Assembly (NCBI GenBank): GCA_963776665.1
Contig: CAVZNQ010000012.1
Location: 62,001-126,000 of the forward strand
From: Roseiarcus sp963776665
GTDB lineage: Bacteria > Pseudomonadota > Alphaproteobacteria > Rhizobiales > Beijerinckiaceae
Length of the DNA stretch: 64,000 bases
Direction of reading: 5' to 3'
Positions 27,911-36,348 of this stretch are shown in pieces. A program made the translations under genes and the position numbers. The notes below the pieces were generated by a model, which saw only the letters and a list, made by a program, of their open reading frames with translations, was not told where the DNA came from and made no database searches. Numbering within the stretch: the stretch's first letter is position 1; every line of letters begins with the position of its first letter.

Positions 27911-28507
27911 TCAGACGAGCTTGTTGGCGCGCAGGTAATTGTACGCCTGGATGATCTCGCGCAATTTGTCTTCGGACGAACGATCGCCGCCATTGGCGTC
28001 CGGATGATGCCGCTTGACCAGGTCCTTGTACCGCGTCTTGATTTTCGCTTGGGTGGCGTCGCCGTTGAGGTCGAGCGTCATCAAAGCCTTGATCGCCAGG
28101 GCGTTGTATCGTGGCGGCGCCTCGTGCTGCGGCGGCTTGCCTCGCGCTCCGCGCCGTCGCGCCGCGCGGGCCTCGGCGAAAACCAATTCGTCGACTTGGC
28201 GGCCGGCAGCGGCGGCCCGGGCGCCGAGTTTCCACGTCGGCCGGTGGCCAATCGCGTCGGCCTGGCGAAATTTCGCCATCGAGGCGTCGTCCATCCCGCG
28301 GAAGTAGTCGTAGGAGGCGTTATATTCCCGCACATGATCGCGGCAGAAACTGAAATATTCGCCCTCGCGCTCGCGGCCCTTGGGCGCGCGGAATACGCCC
28401 TCGGCCGCGCAGCCGGGAAAAGAACAGGGGGTTCTCGGGGCCTTTTCAGGCGTGCGCTCGACCGGCTTCACCCGGATCCGGTCAAACAGGCGAGAATTCA
28501 GATCCAT
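27911..28507 (-). CDS. J-domain (DnaJ-like) protein
   Basis: 198 residues. A C-terminal J-domain, ALMTLDLNGDATQAKIKTRY with KDLVKRHHPDANGGDRSSED, contains the HPD tripeptide that activates Hsp70. The N-terminal part has a Cys pair region (TPCSFPGCAAEGVFRAPKGR) and FCRDHVREYNASYDYFRGM, a pattern found in a rhizobial family of short DnaJ-like proteins encoded beside cobS. The ATG at 28507 (MDLNSRLFDRIRV) is chosen over an upstream start at 28567. It is divergent from bolA and precedes cobS by 205 bases. Confidence 0.85.
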   Translation of the reverse strand: MDLNSRLFDRIRVKPVERTPEKAPRTPCSFPGCAAEGVFRAPKGREREGEYFSFCRDHVREYNASYDYFRGMDDASMAKFRQADAIGHRPTWKLGARAAAAGRQVDELVFAEARAARRRGARGKPPQHEAPPRYNALAIKALMTLDLNGDATQAKIKTRYKDLVKRHHPDANGGDRSSEDKLREIIQAYNYLRANKLV

Positions 28508-28664
28508 GCCGTGACCTTTATGACCGCCGTCGCTGTCGGGCAAGTCCCAAACATCCGCAGCCGGCAAGAGGGCCGCTCGCCGGTACGGCGGCGGCTTGAG
28601 AACCTGAGCCTGCTATCTTGCAAGGATATGTAGGGTCGCGAACGGTTTAACGGGAGTGCGCAAC

Positions 28665-28934
28665 GTGACAATGGAGCAGAGGATCGTCGCCCGATTGACG
28701 GAGACGCTCGATCCGATCGACCTCGACGTCGTCGATGAGTCCGACCGTCACGCCGGACACGCGGGAGCGCGCAAAGGCGGAGGCACGCATTATCGGGTGC
28801 GAGTCGTGTCGGCGCAATTCGAGAATCGCAGTCGGGTCGAGCGGCATCGCTTGGTCTACGGCCTGCTCACGGCGGAATTCGCCGAGGGTCTGCACGCGCT
28901 TGCGCTCGTCGCCAAGGCTCCGGGCGAGCCATGA
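28665..28934 (+). CDS. bolA: BolA family protein
   Basis: 89 residues. The class II KH-like fold is shown by RIVARLTETLDPIDLDVVDE, then THYRVRVVSAQFENRSRVER and HRLVYGLLTAEFAEGLHALA. The conserved His in the HRLVY region fits glutaredoxin/Fe-S partnering. The start is uncertain: GTG 28665 lies eight bases after GGGAG and is preferred; GTG 28656 and ATG 28671 are also in frame. The stop overlaps the start of the next gene (ATGA). Confidence 0.9.
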   Translation: MTMEQRIVARLTETLDPIDLDVVDESDRHAGHAGARKGGGTHYRVRVVSAQFENRSRVERHRLVYGLLTAEFAEGLHALALVAKAPGEP

Positions 28935-29509
28935 CCGCGGACTGCCGCTCAGAATCGTTCGGACCTTACGTGTTCACCTTGTCCCGCGAGGAAGCGGAGG
29001 CCGCCGCGGCGCGGGCGGGGCTGCGCCTGGCGCTCAGGGGCGGATTGCTGGCCCGTCATCTCGCGCCGCTGACCGCCTTCGCGCTCATTATCGCCTTCGC
29101 CTCAGTGCTGGCGCTAACCGGCCTTATCAGCCGCCGCTCGGGCGAGGCGGCGCTCATCCTCTCCGCCGCGGCCTTCATGATCCAACGCCTGGCCAACCAT
29201 TGGCGCGTCCGCCGCGCGCGCCGCGAGGGCCGCGCGGCGATCGCGCCGCTCCAGTCCGCAGGCGCGGTGACGGCGACGTTCGGGAACGACGCGCTGTCGC
29301 TGGACGTCGACGGGAGGACGCGCCGGCTTTGCTACGCGGAGTGTGAAGGGGCCGAGGACGCCGGCGGCCTCATCTACGTATGGCTGCGCGAGGGCGACCC
29401 GATCGTCGTGCCGACGCGCGCGCTTGCGGACGCCGGAGAGGCGGCGCGCCTCCTGACCCGCCTCTCGGGCCGGATCGGACCAATTCGCGGCGCAGCCTCC
29501 CAGCGGTGA
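28931..29509 (+). CDS. Two-helix membrane protein, YcxB-like
   Basis: 192 residues. Two hydrophobic helices at about residues 45-65 and 72-90 are followed by a basic loop (NHWRVRRARREGRAA) and a soluble C-terminal domain with GNDALSLDVDGRTRRLCYAE, a layout like YcxB-type proteins in which the tail carries a small PH-like domain. The function is not known. It is translationally coupled to bolA through a four-base overlap. Confidence 0.6.
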   Translation: MTADCRSESFGPYVFTLSREEAEAAAARAGLRLALRGGLLARHLAPLTAFALIIAFASVLALTGLISRRSGEAALILSAAAFMIQRLANHWRVRRARREGRAAIAPLQSAGAVTATFGNDALSLDVDGRTRRLCYAECEGAEDAGGLIYVWLREGDPIVVPTRALADAGEAARLLTRLSGRIGPIRGAASQR

Positions 29510-29516
29510 CGCCCCG

Positions 29517-30941
29517 TTATTGCGCCGGCGTTGGCTTCGACGAATCGCCGCCGTCCGACGCCGGTCCGCCAGCATTCGGGCGCGCAGGCGGGGTTGGCGG
29601 CGTATGCAGCGACGCCATGCGCACGGCCTTCTCGCCCTCAGACGCGGCTTCGTTGCGACGCGGCGGCTGGGGCGCCTCGGCGGACGCCGGCAGATCGGGC
29701 GCACTGGCGTCGACCGGCGGGGGCGCGGGCTCCTGGCCGCCCAGATGCAGCCACTTCTTGACGTTCTGCGCTCCGCCGCTCAATCCGCCGAGCACTCCGG
29801 CCGGCGCTTGGCTTGACGTCGAGGCGACCGCAACCGCCGGCGAGGGCGGCGCAGCAGGCGAGGTCGGCTCCCCGGCCGGGGGCTCGACTGCCGGCGGCGC
29901 GACGCTCGCGGCGCGGCGTTTGGCGGCGTCGGCGATCGCGATCTTGACCGCAGCCGACACAGATCTGCGATCGTCCAGTACGGTCTCCTCCGGGCCAGTC
30001 GCGAGCGCGTCCGGATCGCTCGTGTCCTTGTAGCCGGCGAAGACCGGATTCTGCCCGCCGTCGGCATAGACGAGGCGAATTGGCTTGACGCCGGACGCGA
30101 CCAGATCGGCGACCTTGTCGTTGTCCTTCTGCTCCTTCTCGGCGACCAGCGCCTCGACGTTCTCGTCGCGCGCGAGCGACGGACAGGCCTGGGTCGCGGA
30201 AACCTCGCCTTTCGCGGTTGCGTCGAACACATACCGCTTGCCGCAGACCAACACTGAAGGTTCGGTCTTGGTGACCTCGAAGTGGTCGGAGCCGTTCTTG
30301 AGGTCCTTCCAGAATTCGATGTTCGGGTCGAGCCGGAACTTGGCCAGGTTCTCCGCCGTCATGTGGAAGGGATAGGATTGCAGCTGGATCTCGCGCTGGC
30401 CGCCGGAGAACAATTCGCGGGCGATTGCGTAGATGTCCGCGACCTGCTCGTCGGTCATCGAGAAGCAGCCGGCGGACGAGCAGACGCCGTGCACCATGAC
30501 GTTGCCGCCGCTGCGGCCATAAGCCCGGTCGTAGGCGTTCGGGTAGCCGACGTTGAATGACAAGTAATAGTGGGAGTTGGGATTCATCTGCCCGGGCGCG
30601 ATGGTGTAGAAGCCCTCCGGCACCTGCATATCGCCTTCGCGCTTCTTCGGTCCGAGCTGCCCCGACCAGCGGCACATCGGATAGGTCTTGAGCAGGGCGT
30701 ATTCGCCGCTCGACTTCATCTTCCAGATTTCGAGTTCGGCTTCTTTCTTATAGGTGCGGATGATCGTCGGCGCGGACGGCGTGGTGTCGAGCTTCTCCAT
30801 CTCGGCGAGCGTGGCGGAGGAAATCGGCTGCTGGGACCGTCCCGACCCCTGATCGAGATAGGAGTCGTCGCAGCCGGCGATCAAGGCGCAGGCCGCTACG
30901 GTCAGGCCAACGGCGACCCCACGCCGGATGATTGAATTCAT
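29517..30941 (-). CDS. L,D-transpeptidase/endopeptidase lipoprotein (YafK/DpaA-like)
   Basis: 474 residues. A lipobox LIAGCDD ends the signal peptide at about residue 24. The YkuD-type catalytic domain (about residues 60-220) has GPKKREGDMQVPEGFYTI and the active site VMVHGVCSSAGCFSMTDEQV with His and Cys spaced as in YafK/DpaA. That E. coli enzyme releases Braun lipoprotein from peptidoglycan; alphaproteobacteria instead attach other outer-membrane proteins, so the substrate here is inferred only. The last 150 residues are Ala/Pro-rich and probably disordered. Confidence 0.88.
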   Translation of the reverse strand: MNSIIRRGVAVGLTVAACALIAGCDDSYLDQGSGRSQQPISSATLAEMEKLDTTPSAPTIIRTYKKEAELEIWKMKSSGEYALLKTYPMCRWSGQLGPKKREGDMQVPEGFYTIAPGQMNPNSHYYLSFNVGYPNAYDRAYGRSGGNVMVHGVCSSAGCFSMTDEQVADIYAIARELFSGGQREIQLQSYPFHMTAENLAKFRLDPNIEFWKDLKNGSDHFEVTKTEPSVLVCGKRYVFDATAKGEVSATQACPSLARDENVEALVAEKEQKDNDKVADLVASGVKPIRLVYADGGQNPVFAGYKDTSDPDALATGPEETVLDDRRSVSAAVKIAIADAAKRRAASVAPPAVEPPAGEPTSPAAPPSPAVAVASTSSQAPAGVLGGLSGGAQNVKKWLHLGGQEPAPPPVDASAPDLPASAEAPQPPRRNEAASEGEKAVRMASLHTPPTPPARPNAGGPASDGGDSSKPTPAQ

Positions 30942-31386
30942 CGATCTCCCCGAATTCGATCCAATCCTAGCCGCGCGGGCGGCAAAAGTCCACGTACGCC
31001 AAACGAAGCGCGCGTACTCTTACAGAGCCGTTAATGAGCCTTTCACTATGTTCGATCGTTGTTTTGCGGAAGGCGCGGCGGCGACGGCCGTGAGGAAGGA
31101 TTGCCCAAGCCGAGGGAAGCCGAAGCAAAATCGGATGGATGGAAAATCCAAATCGGCGGAAGCGAAATCCAAGCATATTCCTTCCGCGAATCGAGCTCTT
31201 TCAGTGGTTTAATCCGCGCATCCTCGGAACCGCTGGTCCTTTCGGCGTCTCTTCAGGAAGTCCGGTCCCCGACGACGGGGCCGGCTCCCAAGCCAGAGGT
31301 CACCCTAGCATGGGCTTCGGATTATCGCAAATAGTTGCTTCGATTTCTGGCGCCGCGCGCCCGGGGCCGCCCATCCGTCGCGCCGC
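30942..31386. other. Intergenic region without a recognised gene
   Basis: The 445 bases between the L,D-transpeptidase start and the Nudix stop show weak, A-richer sequence near 31080-31200 and one GC-rich hairpin (CCGG-T-CCCCG at 31262-31271 with CGGGGCCGG at 31276-31284, one bulge). The hairpin lies about 100 bases downstream of the Nudix stop and may end that transcript. Short open frames here have no supporting motif. Confidence 0.4.
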
Positions 31387-31857
31387 TCACCAGCGGCCGG
31401 ACGCGGGCGCCGAATCGAAGATCTCGGCGAGTCGGGCGCGAGTGCCGGCGGATGCGCCTTCCGGCAGCGCCGAGCGCGGGAAAAAGCGCGCTTCCTCGAT
31501 TTCCCAATCGGGCGCCCGTTCGCCGAGGACCCGGAAGGTCCGTACGAGATAAACGGCCACGTGGTCGCGCCGCGACGACTGGGTGTTGAGGAACAGGCCA
31601 TGAAGCAGCGGCGGCCCGTCGATCTGGACCATCGCCTCTTCTTCGAGTTCGCGCGCCAGCGCCTCGGCGCAGGTCTCGCCGGCCTCGACCCCGCCGCCGG
31701 GAAAATGCCAGCCGGAGACGTAGCCGTGCCTGACCAGCAGGACCCGTTCGTCGGCGTCGGCCACAATCCCCCTGACCCCGAGCGTCACCGGGCGGGTGAG
31801 GAGAAAGCTCCAGTGGAGCAGGCGCAACTTCAGCCTCTCTCGAGTCGGGGCGGCCAT
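31387..31857 (-). CDS. Nudix hydrolase
   Basis: 156 residues. The Nudix box is present as GGGVEAGETCAEALARELEE followed by EA, matching Gx5Ex7REUxEExG with the last Gly replaced by Ala/Met. The preceding segment LLVRHGYVSGWHFPG is typical. The substrate could be an NDP-sugar or a damaged nucleotide; this cannot be told. The ATG at 31857 (MAAPTRERLKLRLLHW) is chosen over an upstream start at 31914 that lacks family sequence. Confidence 0.87.
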   Translation of the reverse strand: MAAPTRERLKLRLLHWSFLLTRPVTLGVRGIVADADERVLLVRHGYVSGWHFPGGGVEAGETCAEALARELEEEAMVQIDGPPLLHGLFLNTQSSRRDHVAVYLVRTFRVLGERAPDWEIEEARFFPRSALPEGASAGTRARLAEIFDSAPASGRW

Positions 31858-31985
31858 GTCTTGCAAGTGCTCCGGCCCCGAGCGAACGCCCGGGTTGTGT
31901 TTCCGTTCAAGCAATCTTATTGCCGCCCGGTCAATGGCGGCGCGGGGCCTCTTTCATTCCCGCCGCCCATGAGGGCGGTTCGGGA

Positions 31986-32891
31986 ATGGGATTCACCATC
32001 GCGCACATCACCGACCCGCACCTGAGCCCGGCGCCCATGCCGGGCCTCGCCGATTTCCGGCTGAAGCGCGTCATGGGCTTCATCAACTGGAAGCGGGGAC
32101 GCGAACGTCTCAACGACATGGGAATGCTCGCCCGCCTGGTCGCGGATTTGCGCGCCCAACGCCCGGACCACGTCGCAGTCACCGGGGATCTGGTCAATAT
32201 CGGCATGCCGGCCGAGTTTCACCGCGCGGCGCTATGGATGAAGACGCTCGGCGATCCGGCGGATGTCAGTTTCGTTCCCGGAAATCATGACGCCTATGTT
32301 CGCGCGGTCATGCCGCTGCTCGAGGCGACGTTTTCGCCCTGGACCGCAGGCGACGCGCCGCGGGGCGAGGCGACCTACCCCTATCTCCGCGTTCGCCGGG
32401 AGATCGCGATTATCGGCCTCACCTCGGCGGTGCCGACCGGCCCGCTGATGGCGACCGGGAAGCTCGGCAAGAGGCAGCTCGCGGCGTTCGCCGACCTGCT
32501 CGGGGAGACCGCCGCGAGGGGCCTCGCGCGGGTCGTGCTCATTCATCACCCGCCGATCGCCGGCGTCACCCCGCCGCTGCGCGGTCTTTCGGATGCGGCC
32601 GCGTTCGAGCGCATCGTACGCGACCGCGGCGCCGAGGCGATCCTGCACGGCCACACCCACCAGCAGGCCGTCCGCTCGCTTCCCTCGCGCGCCGCGCGTA
32701 CGGTCGGGGGGGCGGTTCCGGTCATCGGCGCGCCCTCCGCCGCCGCCGCCGCCAGAAACCCGCGCTATCGCGCCGCCTATCACCTGGTCAGCCTCGCTCG
32801 CGAAGGCGATCGTTGGCGGGTCAGCGCCCGCGTCAGGGGGCTGGCGCCGGAAAGCGCGGCGATCGGCGAACGGGAGGCGTTACGGGTCTAG
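31986..32891 (+). CDS. Metallophosphoesterase (calcineurin-like)
   Basis: 301 residues. The binuclear metal motifs occur in order: HITDPHLSP (D-x-H, residues 8-16), VTGDLVNIG (GD), PGNHDAYV (GNHD), LIHHPPIAG and HGHTHQQA (GHxH). This is the cyclic-nucleotide/UDP-sugar type calcineurin-like family; the substrate is unknown. The start ATG 31986 begins MGFTIAHITDPH and is preferred over an upstream in-frame start. The TAG stop lies at the first bases of the interspersed repeat copy 2. Confidence 0.9.
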   Translation: MGFTIAHITDPHLSPAPMPGLADFRLKRVMGFINWKRGRERLNDMGMLARLVADLRAQRPDHVAVTGDLVNIGMPAEFHRAALWMKTLGDPADVSFVPGNHDAYVRAVMPLLEATFSPWTAGDAPRGEATYPYLRVRREIAIIGLTSAVPTGPLMATGKLGKRQLAAFADLLGETAARGLARVVLIHHPPIAGVTPPLRGLSDAAAFERIVRDRGAEAILHGHTHQQAVRSLPSRAARTVGGAVPVIGAPSAAAAARNPRYRAAYHLVSLAREGDRWRVSARVRGLAPESAAIGEREALRV

Positions 32892-32950
32892 AGCGCGCTG
32901 CGAAGAAGTGCGAACCGGTTTTTCGCGAAGCGCCCGCGAAAATCAAGGGA
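32888..32950 (+). repeat. Interspersed repeat, copy 2 (supplies the phosphoesterase stop codon)
   Basis: Starts CTAGAGCGCGCTGCGAA, continues CGAACCGGTTTTTCGCG and ends AAATCAAGGGA. It is the inverted counterpart of 22151-22207, with a few substitutions and small indels. As in copy 1, the stop codon TAG of the gene before it is formed by the first bases of the repeat. Confidence 0.75.
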
Positions 32951-32958
32951 GCCCGGAG

Positions 32959-32988
32959 CTTTTGGCGATTCGACCGAATCGCCAAAAG
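32959..32988. repeat. Perfect 13-bp hairpin
   Basis: CTTTTGGCGATTC (32959-32971) pairs perfectly with GAATCGCCAAAAG (32976-32988) across the loop GACC. The T and A runs are at the base of the stem rather than after it, so it is not a standard intrinsic terminator on either strand, though it may act in that way after the phosphoesterase gene. It is followed by the palindromic GCTCGAGC twice (32989-33008). Confidence 0.6.
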
Positions 32989-33116
32989 GCTCGAGCGCTC
33001 GGCTCGAGCGGGCGCGCCAGAGAAATGCGCTCTTCGGCCGGATTGTTCGTTTACGCAGCGGCGTCGCCGTGTATAACGGCCCGCCAAATCAGAGGTCGGC
33101 GGGAAGGGCGGAGCAC

Positions 33117-34745
33117 ATGCTCAGGAACAGGCGGGCTGGTGAGTTCATCGCCATCGTTGGCCTCTCGTTCGTCTTGAGCGCCGGGCTCGTGTCGCCCGCG
33201 CCGGCCGAAGACGCTGCGCCGCCTGCAGCCGACGCAGCCCCCAAGGCCGCCGCGAAGGAGGCCGAGCCGGTCACGACCAAGGACCCGCAGATCGCGCTCG
33301 ACGATCTCGAACTCCTGCTGGAGCCGATGACCGCGGACGAGATCGCGACCGAGGCGAAGGGCTGGTTTGCGCTGGTGCAGGCCAAGGAGCGCGAGATCTC
33401 CGTCGCCGAACTCGACGTCCGGCGCAAGAACCGCGAAATCGCCCAGCTGGACAAGCAGAAGACCGCCGCCGCCGACCTGGCCAAGGCGACCGAAGAGGTG
33501 AAGGCGGCGACGAACGACAAGGATAAGGAAGCGGCGGCCAAGCATCTGGCGGACGCGCAGAAAAATCTCTCCAGCACGGTGGCGACCGCCAAGAAAGAGA
33601 CCGTCAAGGAGGAGAAGAAGGCCGAGGCGACCACCACCGCGATGGCCAAGCAGGCGGATGCGGCGCCGCCGCCCCCTGCCGCCACGGATGCCGGAACGGC
33701 AGCGGCCGGCGCGAAGGTCATGCCGGCGGGGGACGACAAGGAGGTGCTGCAAAAGGCGGCCGAAACGGCGGCGAAGAAGTCTGAGGCCACCGGCGATACT
33801 GCGAAGGTCGAAAAAGTGGTCTCGGCGACCGAGAAGGAAGCCGCCGCAACGGACCAGATCAAGTCGCTGGCCGAGGCGACGCCCGCAGCGGCCGGAACCG
33901 GGGCCGCAGCTGCCGGCGATGCGTCGAAAAAGGCTGAAAAAATGGCGGAGAAAGCTGACGAAGCGTCAGCCGCCAAGGCCGACGTCAAGGTTCAGCTGGT
34001 CGACTACAGCACCCAATTGATGAGCGAGCGCACCGCGCTCGTCGACCGCCTCAAACTGGTCCTGGACAAATGGGAGGCAAGGGGCGGCGATCCGAAAGCC
34101 TATCGTCTCTACATCGCCTCGATCGGCGGCATCAAGATCGACGTCTCGGATCGGGCCGCGACCATGGCGAGGATCACGGCCTGGCTCACCGCCGACGAGG
34201 GCGGGCTCCGCTTGGCGCGCGATCTGGCGACCTTTGTCGGTTACATCATCGGCTCCGTGATCGTCGCCTGGATCGTTCGCACGATCCTGCGGCGGGTGAT
34301 GAGCGGGGGGCGCGTGACCTCGCATCTGCTGCGCGACTTCATTATCGCCAGTTCCGGGCGCGCCATCGTCCTGATCGGCGTCCTGCTCGGACTGTCGGCG
34401 CTCGAGGTCAACCTGGCGCCGTTGCTGGCGGTCATCGGCGCGGCGGGCTTCGTCGTCGCCTTCGCGCTGCAGGGCACGCTCAGCAATTTCGCCAGCGGCC
34501 TTCTCATCATGGTCAACAAGCCCTTTGACGTCGGCGACGAGGTCGAAGTCGGCGGAGGCATCAAGGGCCGGGTCACGCGCGTGAGCATTTTCAGCACCTA
34601 TATCGAGACCGACGACGGGTTGATGAAGATCGTGCCCAACGACAACATCTGGAAGAGCGTCATCGTCAATCAGACGACCGGCGTGGTGAAGGCCGCGCCG
34701 GTAGCCGAGGCGAAGCCTGCCGACGCGAAGCCCGCGGCCGGATGA
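33117..34745 (+). CDS. MscS family mechanosensitive channel with long coiled-coil N-terminal domain
   Basis: 542 residues. A signal peptide (about 1-30, ending SPAPAED) exports an Ala/Lys/Glu-rich region of about 300 residues, probably coiled coil or disordered, with repeated KATEEVKAATNDKDKEAAAK-like sequence. Then come about three membrane helices and the MscS pore helix LAVIGAAGFVVAFALQGTLS (about residue 440), followed by the beta domain FDVGDEVEVGGGIKGRVTRV. The protein stops soon after VNQTTGVV, so the usual C-terminal alpha/beta domain is missing. ATG 33117 follows GGGAAGGGCGGAG. Confidence 0.87.
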   Translation: MLRNRRAGEFIAIVGLSFVLSAGLVSPAPAEDAAPPAADAAPKAAAKEAEPVTTKDPQIALDDLELLLEPMTADEIATEAKGWFALVQAKEREISVAELDVRRKNREIAQLDKQKTAAADLAKATEEVKAATNDKDKEAAAKHLADAQKNLSSTVATAKKETVKEEKKAEATTTAMAKQADAAPPPPAATDAGTAAAGAKVMPAGDDKEVLQKAAETAAKKSEATGDTAKVEKVVSATEKEAAATDQIKSLAEATPAAAGTGAAAAGDASKKAEKMAEKADEASAAKADVKVQLVDYSTQLMSERTALVDRLKLVLDKWEARGGDPKAYRLYIASIGGIKIDVSDRAATMARITAWLTADEGGLRLARDLATFVGYIIGSVIVAWIVRTILRRVMSGGRVTSHLLRDFIIASSGRAIVLIGVLLGLSALEVNLAPLLAVIGAAGFVVAFALQGTLSNFASGLLIMVNKPFDVGDEVEVGGGIKGRVTRVSIFSTYIETDDGLMKIVPNDNIWKSVIVNQTTGVVKAAPVAEAKPADAKPAAG

Positions 34746-34792
34746 CGCAACGGCGGAGTGGAGAGGGCGGCGGCCCGCCTCGAAGGTCTGTC

Positions 34793-35701
34793 ATGTTTCG
34801 ATTCGTCGCCGGCGTCGTCGGCGCCCTGTCTGTCGCCGCTCCGGCCTGCGCGCTCACGCCGTTTCCGGACGGCTTCCGCAACGCGGAGATTGCCGCCAAC
34901 GGCACGACCCTGCACGTGCGGGTCGGCGGCCACGGGCCCGCGGTAGTGCTGCTGCACGGATTCGGCGACACCGGCGACATGTGGGCGCCCGTCGCGGCGG
35001 CGCTCGCGCCAAGTCATACGGTTATCGTTCCCGACCTGCGCGGCATGGGCCTCTCCGCTCATCCCGACGCCGGCTACACCAAGAAGAACCAGGCCGCGGA
35101 CATCGCAGCGGTGATGGACGCGCTCAACGTCGAGTCGGCCGAGCTCGTCACCCACGACATCGGCAACATGGTCGGCTATGCGCTCGCCGCCAGCTATCCC
35201 GGACGGATCACGAAATGGGTGGTCATCGACGCGCCGCTGCCGGGCATAGGCAACTGGGCCGCGCAGCTCAGCAATCCCAAGAGTTGGCATTTCAACTTTC
35301 ATGGCCCCGATGAGGAACGCCTCGTGGCGGGGCGCGAGCGCATCTATCTCGATCGCTTCTGGGACGAACTCTCCGACGATCCGGGCGCGATCGACGAGGC
35401 GACGCGGGAGCATTATGCCGAGCTTTATGCCCAGCCGCGTGCGATCCACGACGCGTTCGAGCAATTCGTCGCCTTTCCCCAGGACGGGATCGATAACCAG
35501 GCGCTTCTTGCCAAGGGCAAGCTCACGATGCCGGTGCTCGCGCTCGGCGGCGAGAAATCCTACGGCTCCGGCATGGCGACGGAACTCGAGTTCGTCGCGA
35601 GCGACGTCAAGGGCGGCGTGATCCCTCATTCCGGCCATTGGATAATGGAGGAAAACCCCACCGCGACGACCAGGATGATCGTCGAATTCCTTGTGAAATA
35701 G
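34793..35701 (+). CDS. Exported alpha/beta hydrolase, Cif-like epoxide hydrolase
   Basis: 302 residues from ATG 34793, which begins a signal peptide (MFRFVAGVVGALSVAAPACA). The fold is an epoxide-hydrolase type: HGFGDTGDMWAPVAAAL (HGxP-like oxyanion loop), the nucleophile elbow VTHDIGNMVGYALA with Asp instead of Ser, and GHWIMEENP with the catalytic His. From memory, the pattern PFPDGFRNA...SWHFNFHGPDEERLVAGRER matches the secreted epoxide hydrolase Cif of Pseudomonas aeruginosa better than dehalogenases. An earlier ATG at 34742 overlaps the MscS stop (ATGA), so coupling is possible. Confidence 0.82.
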   Translation: MFRFVAGVVGALSVAAPACALTPFPDGFRNAEIAANGTTLHVRVGGHGPAVVLLHGFGDTGDMWAPVAAALAPSHTVIVPDLRGMGLSAHPDAGYTKKNQAADIAAVMDALNVESAELVTHDIGNMVGYALAASYPGRITKWVVIDAPLPGIGNWAAQLSNPKSWHFNFHGPDEERLVAGRERIYLDRFWDELSDDPGAIDEATREHYAELYAQPRAIHDAFEQFVAFPQDGIDNQALLAKGKLTMPVLALGGEKSYGSGMATELEFVASDVKGGVIPHSGHWIMEENPTATTRMIVEFLVK

Positions 35702-35766
35702 CGCTAGGGTCGCGAATCGCTCATCGGAACAACGAGGAGCCACGCCTTTCGGAGGGGATGCATTCG

Positions 35767-36348
35767 ATGTCTGAAGCCAGCGATACCGCGGTCGAGGCCA
35801 AGGAAAAGAACCAGGCGGTCGCGCTTATAATTGCGATTCTCGCCCTGTTGCTGGCTCTCGCCGAAGCGGGGGCGAAAAGCGCCCAGCACTTGTCGACGGA
35901 GAAAAACATCGAGTCCTCGGACTTGTTCAATTTCTACCAGGCCAAGAGAATTCGATCGACCGTGGTCGAAACGGCGGCGGCGACGCTCGAGGCGCAGAAG
36001 ACCGCCGTCAGCGACCCCGGCGCGCAAGCCGCGTTCGAAAAGCAGATCGAGGAATTCAAGGCGACCGTCGGCCGATATGAAAAGGACCCGAAGAAGCCGG
36101 AAGACAGCATGGACGCGATCCAGGACCGGGCGAAGGAGGCGTCGGAGGCCCGCGAACTGGCCAATCGCCGGCTCGGGCACTACGAACTCGGAAGCGGCCT
36201 GACCCAGATCGCCATCGTGCTCGCCTCGGCGGCGATCATCACCGGAATCGCCGCCCTCGTGTGGCTCAGCGTTGCTTTGGGCGCAGTCGGCGCCGTCCTG
36301 ATCGCGCTCGGATTTCTCGCTCCCACACTGCTGACGTTCATCGGTTAG
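35767..36348 (+). CDS. DUF4337 domain-containing membrane protein
   Basis: 193 residues with one membrane helix near the N-terminus (QAVALIIAILALLLALAEA) and two near the C-terminus. Between them is a charged, probably helical region with SSDLFNFYQAKRIRSTVVET, typical of DUF4337. The function is unknown. ATG 35767 lies ten bases after GGAGGGG and is preferred over ATG 35758, which is too close to that site. The stop abuts the stop of the convergent next gene with no gap. Confidence 0.82.
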   Translation: MSEASDTAVEAKEKNQAVALIIAILALLLALAEAGAKSAQHLSTEKNIESSDLFNFYQAKRIRSTVVETAAATLEAQKTAVSDPGAQAAFEKQIEEFKATVGRYEKDPKKPEDSMDAIQDRAKEASEARELANRRLGHYELGSGLTQIAIVLASAAIITGIAALVWLSVALGAVGAVLIALGFLAPTLLTFIG

